Shown here piece after piece: positions 63,728-64,000 of a DNA stretch of 64,000 nt. Position 1 is the stretch's first letter; each line of letters begins with the position of its first letter. Below the pieces are notes generated by a model. It was not told the DNA's origin. It did no database searches and was given only the letters and a program-made list of their open reading frames with translations. Position numbers and translations under genes: made by a program. Source of the stretch: Ornithinimicrobium cavernae (GTDB lineage: Bacteria; Actinomycetota; Actinomycetes; Actinomycetales; Dermatophilaceae); contig NZ_QDDJ01000003.1 in NCBI RefSeq assembly GCF_003121625.1, positions 62,001-126,000 on the forward strand. Direction: 5' to 3'.

Positions 63728-64000
63728 TCACCGGCCCGGCGCGGGGTGGACGAGGCGGGCGAACACCACGATGTTGTCCAGGTGGGCCCGTCGCTCCGGG
63801 TCGTAGGTGCCGCCGCACGTGATCAGCCGGAGCTCGGCCCCGCCGGTGTTGCCGTAGACGGTGGCCTTGGGGAAGGCGTCCTTGGGGAAGCTCTCCGCCC
63901 CGTAGACCTCGAACACGGCCGTCGTGCCGTCGGCGCGGTCGACCTCGACCAGGTCGCCCGGCACCAGGGCGCCCAGCTCGAAGAACACACTCGGCACCGA
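63728..64000 (-). CDS. Class F-type sortase, C-terminal part (cut by window edge)
   Basis: About 90 residues are visible and the frame is open at base 64000. SVFFELGALVPGDLVEVDRADG matches the strand after the catalytic His in class E/F sortases; RLITCGGTYD carries the catalytic Cys, and the Arg of YDPERR or FARLV region follows. Transpeptidase that anchors or crosslinks surface proteins outside the membrane. The N-terminal signal/anchor and catalytic His lie outside the window. It is on the same strand as, and upstream of, sigK. Confidence 0.85.
   Translation of the reverse strand, partial: SVPSVFFELGALVPGDLVEVDRADGTTAVFEVYGAESFPKDAFPKATVYGNTGGAELRLITCGGTYDPERRAHLDNIVVFARLVHPAPGR

Overview
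The window is about 70% GC, gene-dense, and rich in GTG starts, GTGA/ATGA stop-start overlaps and stem-loop terminators that mostly lack a U-tract. Together with a DUF222/HNH protein, a MetP/MetS transporter, a SigK/RskA pair, a class F-type sortase and a PhzE-type chorismate enzyme, this points to an Actinomycetota chromosome, most likely order Micrococcales (inference; no rRNA is present). I see no prophage, insertion sequence, CRISPR array or replication origin.

Layout. 1-5.1 kb: malic enzyme (cut by the left edge), dihydrolipoyl dehydrogenase, a Fur regulator-catalase pair with its own promoter/operator, and a membrane-anchored protein. 5.2-10.7 kb: ilvB-ilvN-ilvC-ilvD behind a perfect CRP/GlxR box, a short (perhaps leaderless) leader peptide containing Leu-Val-Leu-Ile-Ile, and a U-tract attenuator. 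10.8-21.8 kb: a TRAP transporter and two divergent operons, gnd-larE-larB and uxaC-uxuB-gntK-larA homolog. 21.8-28.5 kb: YjbR-like protein, hexapeptide acetyltransferase, orphan PhzE-like enzyme coupled to a class III CoA-transferase, and DUF222/HNH with a candidate LexA box. 28.6-50.3 kb: MetP/MetS, two MFS carriers, HAD phosphatase-RNase HI, FdhD, AlkZ-like protein, GH15 enzyme, an ABC exporter with a P-loop partner, a flavin monooxygenase converging on a LuxR regulator, a polar amino acid ABC importer and a secreted HNH/Excalibur nuclease. 50.4 kb: tRNA-Phe. 50.7-61.8 kb: a divergent gene cluster for N-methylated proline/hydroxyproline breakdown. 61.9-64 kb: small beta-helix protein, SigK/RskA and a sortase fragment.

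The most notable system is the uronate locus. UxaC and UxuB would convert D-glucuronate through D-fructuronate to D-mannonate, but the usual next enzyme (mannonate dehydratase, UxuA) is missing. In its place are a LarA-family protein with the nickel-pincer residues (His157, Lys167, His183), gluconokinase, 6-phosphogluconate dehydrogenase and two NPN cofactor enzymes (LarB, LarE). The simplest reading is C2 epimerisation of D-mannonate to D-gluconate, then phosphorylation and entry into the pentose phosphate pathway, bypassing KDG.

The second catabolic cluster combines a betaine-type ABC importer, a StcD-like N-methylproline demethylase, proline racemase-family epimerase, aconitase X (cis-3-hydroxyproline dehydratase type), an Ocd/Pyr2C-reductase homolog, proline dehydrogenase, a cupin and a GntR regulator with a palindromic operator. 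Separately, the octamer GTATGCCG/CGGCATAC occurs at least 22 times, in all reading-frame phases and between genes, roughly ten times my composition-based estimate.
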